A stretch of 40,042 bases of DNA from Paraclostridium ghonii. GTDB lineage: Bacteria > Bacillota > Clostridia > Peptostreptococcales > Peptostreptococcaceae. Below the pieces are notes generated by a model. That model saw only the letters and a list, made by a program, of their open reading frames with translations, was not told where the DNA came from and made no database searches. The stretch's first letter is position 1, and every line of letters starts with the position of its first letter. The stretch is taken from NCBI RefSeq assembly GCF_023653455.1, contig NZ_JAKEDR010000009.1, positions 1 to 40,042 of the forward strand, written 5' to 3'. The position numbers and the translations under genes are program-made. Positions 25,421 through 35,097 of the stretch are shown here, one piece after another.

Positions 25421-26191
25421 TTGCAGTTATACGATGCTATTTTTTATAGAAAATCTATAAAAAAATACTCTACAAAAAGATTAAGTATAAATATGTTTGA
25501 AGAAGTTAGAAATTTATGTCAAGACGTGGATAGTTTAAATAAAGAAATAAAGATTAAGGCACATCCTATTTTAAAGGGTGATAGCTTGAAGTTTATAATA
25601 AAAAAGAGACATAGATTAGTTGCTCCCCATTATATAGTTTTAACAGTTCAACTTCCTGAAGAAGAGGAAGAAACTCCAATAAAATATTTTGATAGTGTAG
25701 GATTTGCAGGAGAAGAGCTAATTTTAAAATTAACAGGAATGGGATTGGCAACAAGTTGGTTAGATGAAAATTTTAATAAAGAATCTGTTCTAGACTTTGT
25801 ACATTTAGAAGAAAATGAAAAACCAGTAATGTTAATAGCATTAGGATTTCCAGATGGAAAAGATTTATTTAGAAAAGAAAATGAAATTATAGATAGAAAA
25901 CCAATGAAGAAAATTGCTAAAAATGTAGATGAAAAGTGGACTAATATAATTGAATGTGTAAGAATAGCGCCATCATATAAAAATTTACAACCATGGATAT
26001 TTTATCAAAATAATAAATCTCTTGATATATATATGAAAAAAGATTCAGATGAAAATATGAATCAACTTAATATGGGAATAGCTTTAAAGCATTTTGAAAT
26101 TGGATGTAAATATCATAATATAGATTTTAAATATATAAAATTAGATGTTAAAGATAAATTAAGAAAAGAATATTATATAAGTGTCGTATAA
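25421..26191 (+). CDS. Nitroreductase-family protein (TM1586-like)
   Basis: Flavoprotein-type fold of 256 residues. The TTG at 25421 follows AGGGGGA at suitable spacing. The N-terminal FMN-binding motif is recognisable (LYDAIFYRKSIKKY), as are GFAGEELILKLTGMGLATSWL near 92-112 and RIAPSYKNLQPWIFY near 185-199, a repeat of the nitroreductase half typical of the TM1586 subtype, in which one chain carries two pseudo-repeats. Substrate unknown; members reduce quinones, nitro compounds or flavins with NAD(P)H. It has its own terminator and is not part of the kinase operon that follows. Confidence 0.8.
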   Translation: MQLYDAIFYRKSIKKYSTKRLSINMFEEVRNLCQDVDSLNKEIKIKAHPILKGDSLKFIIKKRHRLVAPHYIVLTVQLPEEEEETPIKYFDSVGFAGEELILKLTGMGLATSWLDENFNKESVLDFVHLEENEKPVMLIALGFPDGKDLFRKENEIIDRKPMKKIAKNVDEKWTNIIECVRIAPSYKNLQPWIFYQNNKSLDIYMKKDSDENMNQLNMGIALKHFEIGCKYHNIDFKYIKLDVKDKLRKEYYISVV

Positions 26192-26193
26192 TT

Positions 26194-26236
26194 AAAGGGT
26201 AACTCTATTTTTATATAGGGTTGCTCTTTATTTTTT
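26194..26236 (+). terminator. Intrinsic terminator after nitroreductase
   Basis: AAAGGGTAACTCTAT (26194-26208) pairs with ATAGGGTTGCTCTTT (26215-26229) using wobble pairs, followed by ATTTTTT. Confidence 0.75.
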
Positions 26237-26264
26237 CAATTTAGTAGAAAGGTACAGGGGGTAT

Positions 26265-27542
26265 ATGATTCATTTTTATATACTTTTAACAAGTATTGGG
26301 GTTTATTTAAGTTTTATAAATATTTATGATTTTAAAAGAAGTAAATTAAAGTTAATTGCTTATTTTTTTATTTTGTATATAGGGTTATTTATATTAGCTA
26401 GGTATTTTAAAATTTCACCATTATACGGATTAAATATTATAAATGCTATTGTTGTTTATAATATTACAAAAAAAACATTACTTACTATAGCCATACCTCT
26501 CATTTCAACAATTCTATATATAGTTGTGAATTTCTTTTGCTACAAAATTGTTATATTTTTAACGGACATAAATATATATAGATTAGGAAATTTAGTATAT
26601 TTAATTTGCTACTATCTTATTACATACGCAATAATAGTGATGGTATCTAAATTTTTAAATAATGTAGTTATAAGTAATATAGACATAGATGAGTTTGATA
26701 TATTATATAAATTTAAACTATACATATTAATTATATTAACAAGTGTTTTATCTATGTGTATACATTTTGAAGTAAACATACAAACAAACGTAGTTTCCAC
26801 ATTTGGGATAAATCTGGATCGAAATAGAGAGTTACCGTTTATATATTTTATAATATTTTTGTGCGCTATCTTTCTTATTATGTTAATAAATAATCAAAAA
26901 AGATTAAAAGAAATTAATGAATATAATCAAAAATTAGAATGTGCAACTAATGAAATGAAAAAGTTTAGACATGATTATAAAAATATAATGCTTTCTATGT
27001 GTGGATACATTGAGTCTAAGGATTTAGATGGATTAAAAAATTTCTTTTATTCTCATATTGAATGCTTAAGTGAGGATTTAGATTTATTCAACTTAACTTG
27101 GGCATCAATCGGAAATATAGAATGTATAGAGGTTAAAGGGATAATCGCCTCAAAGTTAATACAAGCTGAAAAAAATGGAATAAAAACTAACTTGTATATT
27201 CCAGAATTTATAACTGAATTAAATTTTAATAAATTGGATTTGTGTAGAATACTGGGTATTATTTTAGATAATAGTATAGAGGCTTGTTCAGAATCTAATA
27301 ATCCTTCTTTAAGTATTTTAATTTTAGAAAAAGAAAAATCTGTTTCTATAGTAATTTCAAATACATATAAGCATAAAGTTGAAGATACACTTTTATTATT
27401 TGAGAAAGGATACTCCTCAAAAGGAGAAGGAAGAGGAATGGGATTAAGCAATGTAAGGGAGATATTAAAAAATTATGAAAATGTAACTTTTAATATAAAG
27501 GTTGAAGATGAATTTATTCAACAACTGGATATATTTAAATAA
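26265..27542 (+). CDS. AgrC-like sensor histidine kinase (GHKL family)
   Basis: Membrane sensor kinase of 425 residues. The first 210 residues form six or seven hydrophobic segments with short loops, the layout of peptide-sensing AgrC/ComD kinases. A linker helix leads to the phosphoacceptor motif FRHDYKN (about 229-235) and a GHKL ATPase domain with DNSIEAC (about 338-344) and GRGMGLSNVREIL (about 389-401). AGGGGG precedes the ATG. The response regulator gene starts 12 bases after the stop. No agrB or agrD gene adjoins it, so the inducing signal must be made elsewhere or be of another kind. Confidence 0.9.
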   Translation: MIHFYILLTSIGVYLSFINIYDFKRSKLKLIAYFFILYIGLFILARYFKISPLYGLNIINAIVVYNITKKTLLTIAIPLISTILYIVVNFFCYKIVIFLTDINIYRLGNLVYLICYYLITYAIIVMVSKFLNNVVISNIDIDEFDILYKFKLYILIILTSVLSMCIHFEVNIQTNVVSTFGINLDRNRELPFIYFIIFLCAIFLIMLINNQKRLKEINEYNQKLECATNEMKKFRHDYKNIMLSMCGYIESKDLDGLKNFFYSHIECLSEDLDLFNLTWASIGNIECIEVKGIIASKLIQAEKNGIKTNLYIPEFITELNFNKLDLCRILGIILDNSIEACSESNNPSLSILILEKEKSVSIVISNTYKHKVEDTLLLFEKGYSSKGEGRGMGLSNVREILKNYENVTFNIKVEDEFIQQLDIFK

Positions 27543-27554
27543 GGAGGAACTAGG

Positions 27555-28280
27555 ATGAGGATATTTATATGTGAGGACGATAAAGACCAAAGGCGTAAGC
27601 TTGAAGAATTTATATTATCTATTTTGCAAATTGAAAATATAGGTGGAGAAATAGTATTATCTACTGATTCATCTAAAGAAATTATAAATTATATATCAGA
27701 GTTTAAAGGTAGAGGTATTTATTTCTTGGATATAAATATAGGTGGAGATATAAATGGAATTCAACTAGCTAAACAAATAAATAAAATAGATACAAAAGCG
27801 ATTATAGTTATAATTACATCACATAAAGATATGAGTCATCTTACTTTTAAATATCATATAGGGGCTATAGACTATATAGTTAAAGGCGATTTTGAAGAAG
27901 TAAACAAAAGGATTAGAGAATGCATATTAGTTGTAAATGAAAAAATAAAGAATGAATTAAAACGGAATTGTTTTTTTATTGAAAAATTAGATAGGATAGA
28001 AAAAATTAAGTATGATGATATACTATGCTTTGAGACATGTAAAAAAAGATTTATAGCTGTTAGAACAAAAAATAGTTATATAGAATTTAGTGGTACATTA
28101 AAAGAATTAGAATCTCAATTAGATGAGAGATTTATTAGGTGTCATAAGTCTTATATTATAAATAAATCAAAAGTTAAGAGTATAGATAAAAAACAGAGAA
28201 TAATTACAATGGAGGGTGGCAATAAATGCTACGTATCATTATTATTATTGAAAAAAACAATAGATAGCATTTTGTTATAG
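27555..28280 (+). CDS. AgrA-like response regulator with LytTR DNA-binding domain
   Basis: Response regulator of 241 residues, partner of the AgrC-like kinase. The receiver has the acidic pocket CEDD and phosphoacceptor Asp 59 in YFLDINIGGD. The LytTR domain covers about 140-241 (IEKIKYDDILCFETCKKRF, then RCHKSYIINKSKVKSID). LytTR regulators of this type bind pairs of about 9-12 bp direct repeats spaced by two helical turns. Such a pair lies upstream of the phospholipase C gene at 33735-33769. AAGGAGGAA precedes the ATG. The pyrimidine promoter begins about 30 bases after its stop. Confidence 0.92.
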   Translation: MRIFICEDDKDQRRKLEEFILSILQIENIGGEIVLSTDSSKEIINYISEFKGRGIYFLDINIGGDINGIQLAKQINKIDTKAIIVIITSHKDMSHLTFKYHIGAIDYIVKGDFEEVNKRIRECILVVNEKIKNELKRNCFFIEKLDRIEKIKYDDILCFETCKKRFIAVRTKNSYIEFSGTLKELESQLDERFIRCHKSYIINKSKVKSIDKKQRIITMEGGNKCYVSLLLLKKTIDSILL

Positions 28281-28311
28281 CATTATAGAATCAATAGGTT
28301 TATAAAAATAG

Positions 28312-28340
28312 TTGACATGGTTGTAAATAAGTGTAATAAT
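28312..28340 (+). promoter_or_regulatory. Promoter of the pyrimidine operon
   Basis: TTGACA (28312-28317), 17-base spacer, AATAAT (28335-28340; TAATAAT from 28334). It is placed so that the transcript begins just before the first PyrR-like hairpin. Confidence 0.7.
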
Positions 28341-28354
28341 TATAAAAAAGAAAA

Positions 28355-28386
28355 AGCTTTAAATTATCCCGAGAGGATATTAAGCT
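28355..28386 (+). promoter_or_regulatory. PyrR-like hairpin 1 without its own terminator
   Basis: TATCC-CGAGA-GGATA (28365-28379) forms a perfect hairpin, extended by AGCTT/AAGCT (28355-28359 with 28382-28386). The loop region TATCCCGAGAGGAT fits the PyrR-binding consensus ARUCCNGNGAGGYU except at two edge positions. No terminator follows before the next motif. It may be a third PyrR site or a degenerate attenuator. Confidence 0.5.
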
Positions 28387-28419
28387 AGTATTCTAATAAA
28401 ATAAAACTTCCTTGAAAGT

Positions 28420-28506
28420 AGTCCAGAGAGGCTAGTAAGGTTATATAAAATATATATTTAATTTGTGTACATATAACCTCTAACTGGATTAGTTAGAGGT
28501 TTTTTT
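28420..28506 (+). promoter_or_regulatory. PyrR-dependent attenuator A of the pyr operon
   Basis: AGTCCAGAGAGGCT (28420-28433) is an exact PyrR-binding motif as known from Bacillus pyr leaders. It is followed by a terminator, AACCTCTAACT/AGTTAGAGGTT (28475-28501) and a T-run to 28506. UMP-bound PyrR should hold the first hairpin, letting the terminator form when pyrimidines are plentiful. Confidence 0.9.
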
Positions 28507-28537
28507 AATAAAATAAAATAATAAAGTCTTTTAAACT

Positions 28538-28622
28538 AGTCCAGAGAGGCTGGGAAAGATATCGTCATAGCCAAAGTTATGAAATATTGAATCCTTATAC
28601 CTCTATAGGTATAAGGATTTTT
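28538..28622 (+). promoter_or_regulatory. PyrR-dependent attenuator B of the pyr operon
   Basis: A second exact motif AGTCCAGAGAGGCT (28538-28551) is followed by a second terminator, AATCCTTATACCT/AGGTATAAGGATT (28590-28619), with a T-run. It lies in the same leader just before pyrF, so transcription must pass both attenuators. Confidence 0.9.
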
Positions 28623-28660
28623 CTGATATTAAGGGCTTTATATAAAAAGGAGAGAGTAAA

Positions 28661-29377
28661 ATGATAAAAGGTAAAGACAAACTAATTGTAGCGATAGATA
28701 CTAACGACTTTGATAAAGCTAAGGAATTAATAGATAAGTTAGAAGAAAGTGTTGATATATTTAAAGTAGGATTAGAACAATATGTAACAACAAGAGGAAA
28801 AACAGTAGATTACTTAAAAGAAAAAGGTAAAAAAATATTTTTAGATTTAAAGTTTCATGATATTCCAAATACGATGCAAAGTGCAGTAAGAGCAGCAGTA
28901 AGAGATAATGTTTGGTTAATGACAATTCATGTTTCAGATATGGAAGGTATGAGACAATGTGCTATAGCGGCAAAGGAAGAAGCTGAGAAGCTAGGAATAG
29001 AAAAGCCAATAATAGTAGGGGTTACAGTATTAACTTCTTTAAGTGATAAAGATTTACAAGATATAGGATGTAATATGACTACACAAGAATTAGCAATAAA
29101 GAGAGCTAAGTTAGCTAAGGAGTCTGGAATAGACGGAATAGTTTGTTCGGCACAAGAGGTTGATAGAGTTGTAGAAGCTTGTGGTAAGGACTTTGTAACA
29201 GTATGCCCAGGAATAAGACCTAAAACAGCTGATGTAGGAGATCAAAAAAGAGTAGTTACACCAAAAGATGCAATAAACAAAGGAGCTCACTATTTAGTTG
29301 TAGGAAGACCTATAACTAAGGCAGAAAATCCAAAAGAAGCTGCTATAAATATAATAAATGAAATAGAAAATGCTTAA
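28661..29377 (+). CDS. pyrF: Orotidine 5'-phosphate decarboxylase
   Basis: Decarboxylates OMP to UMP, the last step of UMP synthesis. The 238-residue length and the catalytic segment FLDLKFHDIPNTM (about 59-71) fit the short bacterial group; GIVCSAQE and CPGIRP follow, with a phosphate-binding end YLVVGRPIT. AAGGAGAGAG precedes the ATG. It heads the pyrF-carA-carB operon behind tandem PyrR attenuators; the other pyr genes (pyrB, C, D, E and pyrR) are not in the window. Confidence 0.97.
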   Translation: MIKGKDKLIVAIDTNDFDKAKELIDKLEESVDIFKVGLEQYVTTRGKTVDYLKEKGKKIFLDLKFHDIPNTMQSAVRAAVRDNVWLMTIHVSDMEGMRQCAIAAKEEAEKLGIEKPIIVGVTVLTSLSDKDLQDIGCNMTTQELAIKRAKLAKESGIDGIVCSAQEVDRVVEACGKDFVTVCPGIRPKTADVGDQKRVVTPKDAINKGAHYLVVGRPITKAENPKEAAINIINEIENA

Positions 29378-29390
29378 TCGGAGGTAAGTT

Positions 29391-30437
29391 ATGAAAGCTA
29401 AGTTAATATTAGAGGATGGAACTATATTTGAAGGTAAAGCTTTTGGATATTTAAAAGACAGCGTAGGAGAGGTAGTTTTTAACACTTCAATGACAGGATA
29501 CGGAGAAGTTTTGACAGATCCATCGTACTACGGGCAAATAGTAACTATGACTTACCCATTAATAGGAAACTATGGAATAAATCTAGAAGATGTAGAGTCA
29601 ACGGGAGTTCATGTAAAAGGATTTATAGTAAGAGAAAAATCTAATAATCCAAATAACTTTAGATGTGAAATGGATATAGACACATATTTAAAACAAAATA
29701 AAATTATAGGACTTGAAGGAATAGACACAAGAGCATTAACTAAAATACTTAGAAACAACGGAACTATGAGAGGAATAATAACTTTAGAAAATGTCACATT
29801 AGAAGATGTTGTTTCTAAAATAGGAAAATTCTCAAATACAGAAGCAGTTAAAACTGTTACTAGAAAAGAGAAAGAGTATATAAAGGGAGATGGACCTAAA
29901 GTAGCAGTTATGGACTTTGGAGTTAAACAAAATATATTAAGATCATTTAAAGAAAGGGGATGTGACTTGGTTATATTCCCAGCAACAACAAGTGCTGAGG
30001 AAGTACTTAAGGAAAATCCAGATTTAATATTCTTATCTAACGGACCTGGAGATCCAGAAGATTTAGACTATGTTATAGCTAATATAAAAGAATTAACAGG
30101 GAAAAAACCTATAGCAGGAATATGTTTAGGACATCAATTATTAGCGTTAACATTAGGTGGACAAACAGGAAAACTTAAGTTTGGACATAGAGGTGGAAAT
30201 CATCCAGTAAAAGACTTAGAAGACAATAAAGTATATATAACATCTCAAAATCATGGATATTATGTATCTAAAATGCCAGAAAATATGGAAGTAACTCATA
30301 TAAATCTAAATGATAATACAGTTGAAGGTATGAGACATAAAGAGTTACCTATATATAGTGTTCAATATCATCCAGAGGCTTGTCCAGGGCCAAGAGACAA
30401 TGATTATATATTTGATAAGTTCTTAGATTTAATATAA
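29391..30437 (+). CDS. carA: Carbamoyl phosphate synthase small subunit
   Basis: Glutaminase subunit that feeds ammonia to CarB. Length 348 residues. The N-terminal CPSase domain opens with LILEDGTIFEGKAFG, and the C-terminal class I amidotransferase domain shows the nucleophile Cys in GICLGHQLLALTLG (about 245) and the His-Glu pair in SVQYHPEACPGP (about 322-333). GGAGGTAAG precedes the ATG, 13 bases after pyrF. Its pyr-type leader suggests that this copy serves pyrimidine synthesis, although the arginine pathway needs the same product. Confidence 0.97.
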   Translation: MKAKLILEDGTIFEGKAFGYLKDSVGEVVFNTSMTGYGEVLTDPSYYGQIVTMTYPLIGNYGINLEDVESTGVHVKGFIVREKSNNPNNFRCEMDIDTYLKQNKIIGLEGIDTRALTKILRNNGTMRGIITLENVTLEDVVSKIGKFSNTEAVKTVTRKEKEYIKGDGPKVAVMDFGVKQNILRSFKERGCDLVIFPATTSAEEVLKENPDLIFLSNGPGDPEDLDYVIANIKELTGKKPIAGICLGHQLLALTLGGQTGKLKFGHRGGNHPVKDLEDNKVYITSQNHGYYVSKMPENMEVTHINLNDNTVEGMRHKELPIYSVQYHPEACPGPRDNDYIFDKFLDLI

Positions 30438-30475
30438 TAAATTGTTCGAATTAATTAGATAAGGAGAAGTAAATT

Positions 30476-33400
30476 ATGCCTAAAATAGATAATATAAAAA
30501 AGACATTAGTATTGGGTTCGGGGCCGATAATAATAGGTCAAGCTGCAGAGTTTGACTACTCTGGAACACAAGCTTGTCAAGCATTAAAAGAAGAAGGAAT
30601 AGAAGTTGTCTTAATAAATAGTAACCCAGCTACAATAATGACTGATGGAGAAGTAGCGGATAAGATATACATAGAGCCATTAACAATAGAGTTTATAGAA
30701 AAGATAATAGAAAAAGAAAAACCAGACAGTATATTAGCAGGAATGGGAGGGCAAACAGGGCTTAACTTAGCTGTACAACTTCATGATGCAGGAATATTAG
30801 AAAAATACAATGTAAGAGTTTTAGGAACTTCTATAGAGTCTATTAAAAAAGGTGAAGATAGAGACTTGTTTAGAGAAGTAATGAAGGAAATAAACCAACC
30901 AGTAGTAATAAGTGATATAGTAACTACATTAGAAGGTGGGTTAGAATTTGCGGATAAGATAGGGTATCCGGTTGTAGTTAGACCTGCATATACTCTAGGA
31001 GGAACTGGAGGGGGTATAGCTGAAGATGAAGAAGATTTAACAGAAATACTTTCTCAAGGATTACAACTAAGTCCGGTTAGCCAAGTATTATTAGAAAAAA
31101 GTATAAAAGGGTGGAAAGAAATAGAGTATGAAGTGATGAGAGACTCTAATGGAAACTGTATAACAGTATGTAATATGGAAAACATAGACCCTGTTGGAGT
31201 TCATACAGGTGACAGTATAGTTGTAGCACCGAGTCAAACTTTAAGTGATAAAGAATACCAGATGTTAAGAAAAGCATCTATAGATATAATAAATGCTATA
31301 GAAGTTCAGGGTGGATGCAATGTTCAAATAGCATTAAATCCTCATAGTTTAGAGTATGCAATTATAGAAATAAATCCAAGAGTTAGTAGATCTTCAGCTC
31401 TTGCATCAAAAGCTACGGGATATCCAATAGCTAAGGTTGCAGCTAAAATTGCACTAGGATACACATTAGATGAAATACAAAATGCAGTTACTAAAAAAAC
31501 TTATGCATGTTTTGAACCTACACTAGATTATGTAGTTGTAAAAATACCTAAGTGGCCATTTGATAAGTTTAAGCAAGCTAATAGAAAATTAGGAACAAAA
31601 ATGATGGCTACAGGAGAAATAATGAGTATAGGAAGTAACTTTGAAGCAGCTATACTTAAGGGAATAAGATCTTTAGAAATAGGAAAGTATTCTTTAGTAC
31701 ATAAAATATCGGAAGATAGAAGTATAGAAGAGTTAAAGTCTAGAGTAGTAGTTCCAGATGATGAAAGATTATTTGATTTAGCTGAAATGATAAGAAGAGG
31801 CTATAAAATAAAAATGATAGAACAAATTACTGGTGTAGACAAGTGGTTCATACATAAATTTAAGTGGATAGTAGAGCAAGAAGAAAAATTAAAAGGTATG
31901 CAGATTGAAGATTTAAACAAAGATTACTTATTAGAGCTAAAGAAAAAAGGATTCTCAGATAAAGGAATAGCTGATTTGATGAGAATAAGCCCATCTAAAG
32001 TTTATGAGTTGAGAAGTTTATACAATATAAATCCATCATACAAAATGGTTGATACTTGTGGAGGAGAGTTCGATGCACTATCTCCATATTACTACTCTAC
32101 TTATGAACAATATGATGAGGTAGTAGTAAGTGATAAGAAAAAAGTAATAGTTTTAGGATCAGGACCAATAAGAATAGGTCAAGGTATAGAATTTGACTAC
32201 TGTTCAGTTCACTGTGTTAAATCTTTAAGAGAGCAAGGTATAGAAACTATAATAGTAAACAATAACCCAGAAACAGTAAGTACAGACTTTGACACTTCTG
32301 ATAAGTTATACTTTGAACCATTAACAGAAGAAGAAGTTTTAAATATAATAGAAAAAGAAAATCCAGATGGGGTTATACTCCAATTTGGAGGACAAACAGC
32401 TATAAAATTAGCTAAGTTCTTAGATGAAAAGAAAATAAATATACTAGGAACTAGTTGTAAAGATATAGATGCAGCTGAAGATAGAGAAAAATTTGATGAG
32501 CTATTAGAAAAACTAGATATAAATAGACCAAAAGGAAAAGCTATATGGTCGGTAAATGAAGGTATTGAAGAAGCTAAGAAATTAGGTTACCCAGTACTTG
32601 TTAGACCTTCTTATGTTCTTGGGGGACAAGGAATGGAAATAACTTATGATGAAAATAAGTTAACTCAATATTTAAAAGATGCATTCTTAAGAGACACTAA
32701 AAATCCTGTTCTTATAGATAAATACTTAACTGGTAGAGAAATAGAAGTAGATGCTATATGTGATGGGGAAGATATTTTAATACCAGGGATAATGGAACAT
32801 TTAGAGAGAGCTGGAGTTCACTCTGGAGATAGTATAACAATGTATCCTAGCCAAAACATAAGTGATGAAATAAAAGCCAAAATATTAGATTACACTAAAA
32901 AAATAGCTTTAGAGCTAAACGTATTAGGAATGGTTAATATACAATTTATAGAGTTCCATGGAGAACTATATATAATAGAGGTTAACCCAAGAGCTAGTAG
33001 AACAGTTCCATATATAAGCAAAGTAAGTAAGGTGCCTATAGTAGATTTAGCTACAAAGTGTATGTTAGGAGCTAAACTAAAGGATTTAGGATATGGGACA
33101 GGAGTTTATAAAGAGCCTAAGTTAATATCTGTAAAAGTTCCAGTATTCTCAATGTCTAAACTTTCTAAGGTAGATGTAAGCCTAGGACCAGAAATGAAAT
33201 CTACAGGAGAAGTATTAGGGGTAGGAGAAACTTTAGAAGAGGCTTTATACAAAGGATTTTTAGGTGCAGGTAAGAAAATGTGTAATAAAAGAGGCGTTGT
33301 TTTAGCAACTATAAACAATTATGACAAAGAAGAATTTATAGAAATTGCTAAAGATATGAAAGAATTAGGGTACACATTTGTAGCAACAGAAGGAACGGCT

Positions 33401-33682
33401 AAATATTTAAATGAAAATAAAATAGAAGCGACTATAGTAAATAGAGTAGAAGAAGCTAGACCTAATATATTAGATGTTATAAGAAATAAGCAAGTAGATA
33501 TAGTAATAAACACACCAACTAAAGGTAATGACTCAACTAGGGATGGATTTAAAATAAGAAGAACTGCAACAGAATTCTCTACAGAAGTTATGACCTCATT
33601 AGATACATTAAAAGCTTTAGTGGAAGTTAAGAAAAAAGAAATAAATAGAGATATATTATCTGTTTATAATATAGCTGATTAA
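30476..33682 (+). CDS. carB: Carbamoyl phosphate synthase large subunit
   Basis: Makes carbamoyl phosphate from bicarbonate, ammonia and two ATP. At 1068 residues it is full length. Two homologous ATP-grasp halves are clear: the first starts [20 protein letters not shown] and contains [14 protein letters not shown] (about 165-178); the second starts [20 protein letters not shown] near 557 and contains [13 protein letters not shown] near 708. An oligomerisation region lies between, and an MGS-like allosteric domain covers about 930-1068. AAGGAGAAG precedes the ATG. Last gene of the operon. Confidence 0.97.
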   Translation: MPKIDNIKKTLVLGSGPIIIGQAAEFDYSGTQACQALKEEGIEVVLINSNPATIMTDGEVADKIYIEPLTIEFIEKIIEKEKPDSILAGMGGQTGLNLAVQLHDAGILEKYNVRVLGTSIESIKKGEDRDLFREVMKEINQPVVISDIVTTLEGGLEFADKIGYPVVVRPAYTLGGTGGGIAEDEEDLTEILSQGLQLSPVSQVLLEKSIKGWKEIEYEVMRDSNGNCITVCNMENIDPVGVHTGDSIVVAPSQTLSDKEYQMLRKASIDIINAIEVQGGCNVQIALNPHSLEYAIIEINPRVSRSSALASKATGYPIAKVAAKIALGYTLDEIQNAVTKKTYACFEPTLDYVVVKIPKWPFDKFKQANRKLGTKMMATGEIMSIGSNFEAAILKGIRSLEIGKYSLVHKISEDRSIEELKSRVVVPDDERLFDLAEMIRRGYKIKMIEQITGVDKWFIHKFKWIVEQEEKLKGMQIEDLNKDYLLELKKKGFSDKGIADLMRISPSKVYELRSLYNINPSYKMVDTCGGEFDALSPYYYSTYEQYDEVVVSDKKKVIVLGSGPIRIGQGIEFDYCSVHCVKSLREQGIETIIVNNNPETVSTDFDTSDKLYFEPLTEEEVLNIIEKENPDGVILQFGGQTAIKLAKFLDEKKINILGTSCKDIDAAEDREKFDELLEKLDINRPKGKAIWSVNEGIEEAKKLGYPVLVRPSYVLGGQGMEITYDENKLTQYLKDAFLRDTKNPVLIDKYLTGREIEVDAICDGEDILIPGIMEHLERAGVHSGDSITMYPSQNISDEIKAKILDYTKKIALELNVLGMVNIQFIEFHGELYIIEVNPRASRTVPYISKVSKVPIVDLATKCMLGAKLKDLGYGTGVYKEPKLISVKVPVFSMSKLSKVDVSLGPEMKSTGEVLGVGETLEEALYKGFLGAGKKMCNKRGVVLATINNYDKEEFIEIAKDMKELGYTFVATEGTAKYLNENKIEATIVNRVEEARPNILDVIRNKQVDIVINTPTKGNDSTRDGFKIRRTATEFSTEVMTSLDTLKALVEVKKKEINRDILSVYNIAD

Positions 33683-33687
33683 TAAAA

Positions 33688-33730
33688 TGCGGAGTTGTTT
33701 TTAGATAATTAAAACAACTCCGTATTTTTT
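33688..33730 (+). terminator. Intrinsic terminator of the pyr operon
   Basis: CGGAGTTGTTTT (33690-33701) pairs with AAAACAACTCCG (33711-33722), a perfect 12-bp stem, followed by TATTTTTT. Confidence 0.9.
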
Positions 33731-33734
33731 GAAA

Positions 33735-33769
33735 ATTCTCATTTAAGTTTATAATATTCTCATTTAAGT
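33735..33769 (+). promoter_or_regulatory. 21-bp-spaced direct repeat upstream of plc (possible LytTR site)
   Basis: ATTCTCATTTAAGT occurs twice (33735-33748 and 33756-33769), identical over 14 bases and exactly 21 bp apart, two turns of the helix. LytTR regulators such as AgrA and VirR bind paired direct repeats with this geometry, and CATTTAAG resembles the CAGTTAAG core of AgrA sites. The pair lies about 85 bp before the phospholipase ATG. The link to the regulator encoded at 27555-28280 is inferred. Confidence 0.6.
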
Positions 33770-33852
33770 AAAATTATATTAAATTTATTCCGAAAAATGT
33801 TAAAATTTTACATAATAATACTAAAAATTACAGGACATTAGGAGGAATATTT

Positions 33853-35058
33853 ATGAAAGTCTTAAAAAAGGTATCTAATATATTATGTGTATTAGGTTTA
33901 TGCACTCTTATGGGAGGAACTTCTTATGCATGGGATGGGAAAAAAGATGGAAGTGGAACACATGGATTAATCGTAGAACAAGGATTAAATATGATAAAAA
34001 ATGATTTAAGTGGAAAAGAATCCCAACAATTTGACGAGAATTTGTATTATTTATTTAAGTATTCAAATGATTTAAAATTGGGATCTACATATCCAGATTT
34101 TGATCCAAATGCATATAAATTGTATCAAGATCACTTTTATGATCCAGATACTGGAAATAACTTTACTGTAGACAATAAGTGGTATTTGTCATATAAAATA
34201 GAACATACAGCAGAAACCCAAGTGAGAAAATTTACTGCATTAGCTAAAAATGAATGGGAAAAGGGCAATTATAAAGAAGCTGCATATCTATTAGGTCAGG
34301 CAATGCACTATTTAGGAGATATAAATAATCCATACCATGCATCTAATGTAACTGCGGTAGATTTCGAAGGAGTAAATCTTCCAGGGCATATAGAATATGA
34401 ACGTTTTGTAGAAAATAAAAAAAATAATTATGCATTAGATACTTCAGGAGGAGATACTACATCAGGGGTGTATAAAGAAGCTATGGAAAATTCAAACTTT
34501 AATAATTGGATGACGCAAAACTCAGTAAAATATGCTAAAAAAGCTAAAGATTTATATAAATTTTCAACTATGAGTAATAGTAATGAAGATTGGGATTACT
34601 CTGGAAGGGAAGCTGTTAAAAATTCTCAATTATGTACTGCTGGATTTTTATATAGATTTATAAATGAGGTATCTGGCAATTCAGGGAAGGTTGATACTTT
34701 AAGTAATGAGTTTAACATAGTACTAAAGACAGCAGACAATCAATATGCAGGAACTAATGACAATGTATATTTTGGATTTGAAACAAATGATGGAAAGAGA
34801 TTTCAATGGAAATTAGATAATCCTGGTGATGACTTTGAGAGAAATCAAATAGATAGTTATATATTAAAAACACCTAACGGAGAAAAGGTAGATATAAATA
34901 ATATATCTAAGTATTGGATAACAAAAGAGAAGGTAACAGCTATAAGTGATGATTGGGAATTAAGCAATTTTAAATTAATATCTAATTCAAATGTTATACT
35001 AGAGAAAGATGTAAATAAAATATTTAAAGGGAATGAAACTTACTACATAAATAAATAA
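33853..35058 (+). CDS. plc: Zinc-dependent phospholipase C, alpha-toxin family
   Basis: Secreted enzyme that cleaves phosphatidylcholine. Precursor of 401 residues: a signal peptide ending at SYA, then mature Trp1 in [11 protein letters not shown], whose Trp1 and His11 are zinc ligands. The others are present: Asp in STYPDFD, His in DHFYDP, and His, Asp, His, His and Glu in MHYLGD, NPYHASN and GHIEYE. A C-terminal PLAT/C2-like domain (about 280-401 of the precursor; KLDNPGDDF) matches the membrane-binding part of Clostridium perfringens alpha toxin. Between two zinc histidines the loop is five residues longer than in that toxin. Toxicity cannot be judged from sequence. TAGGAGG precedes the ATG. 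Confidence 0.94.
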   Translation: MKVLKKVSNILCVLGLCTLMGGTSYAWDGKKDGSGTHGLIVEQGLNMIKNDLSGKESQQFDENLYYLFKYSNDLKLGSTYPDFDPNAYKLYQDHFYDPDTGNNFTVDNKWYLSYKIEHTAETQVRKFTALAKNEWEKGNYKEAAYLLGQAMHYLGDINNPYHASNVTAVDFEGVNLPGHIEYERFVENKKNNYALDTSGGDTTSGVYKEAMENSNFNNWMTQNSVKYAKKAKDLYKFSTMSNSNEDWDYSGREAVKNSQLCTAGFLYRFINEVSGNSGKVDTLSNEFNIVLKTADNQYAGTNDNVYFGFETNDGKRFQWKLDNPGDDFERNQIDSYILKTPNGEKVDINNISKYWITKEKVTAISDDWELSNFKLISNSNVILEKDVNKIFKGNETYYINK

Positions 35059-35060
35059 TA

Positions 35061-35094
35061 AAAATGAGCTGTCTATCCTTGACAGCTCATTTTT
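35061..35094. terminator. Bidirectional terminator between plc and ferritin
   Basis: AAAATGAGCTGTC (35061-35073) pairs with GACAGCTCATTTT (35081-35093), a perfect 13-bp stem with A and T runs on both sides, serving two convergent genes. Confidence 0.9.
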
Positions 35095-35097
35095 GTA

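Noticed and set aside
33735..33769. Classical VirR box upstream of phospholipase C
   Set aside because: The repeat lacks the CCAGTT-type core of Clostridium perfringens VirR boxes; only the spacing agrees.
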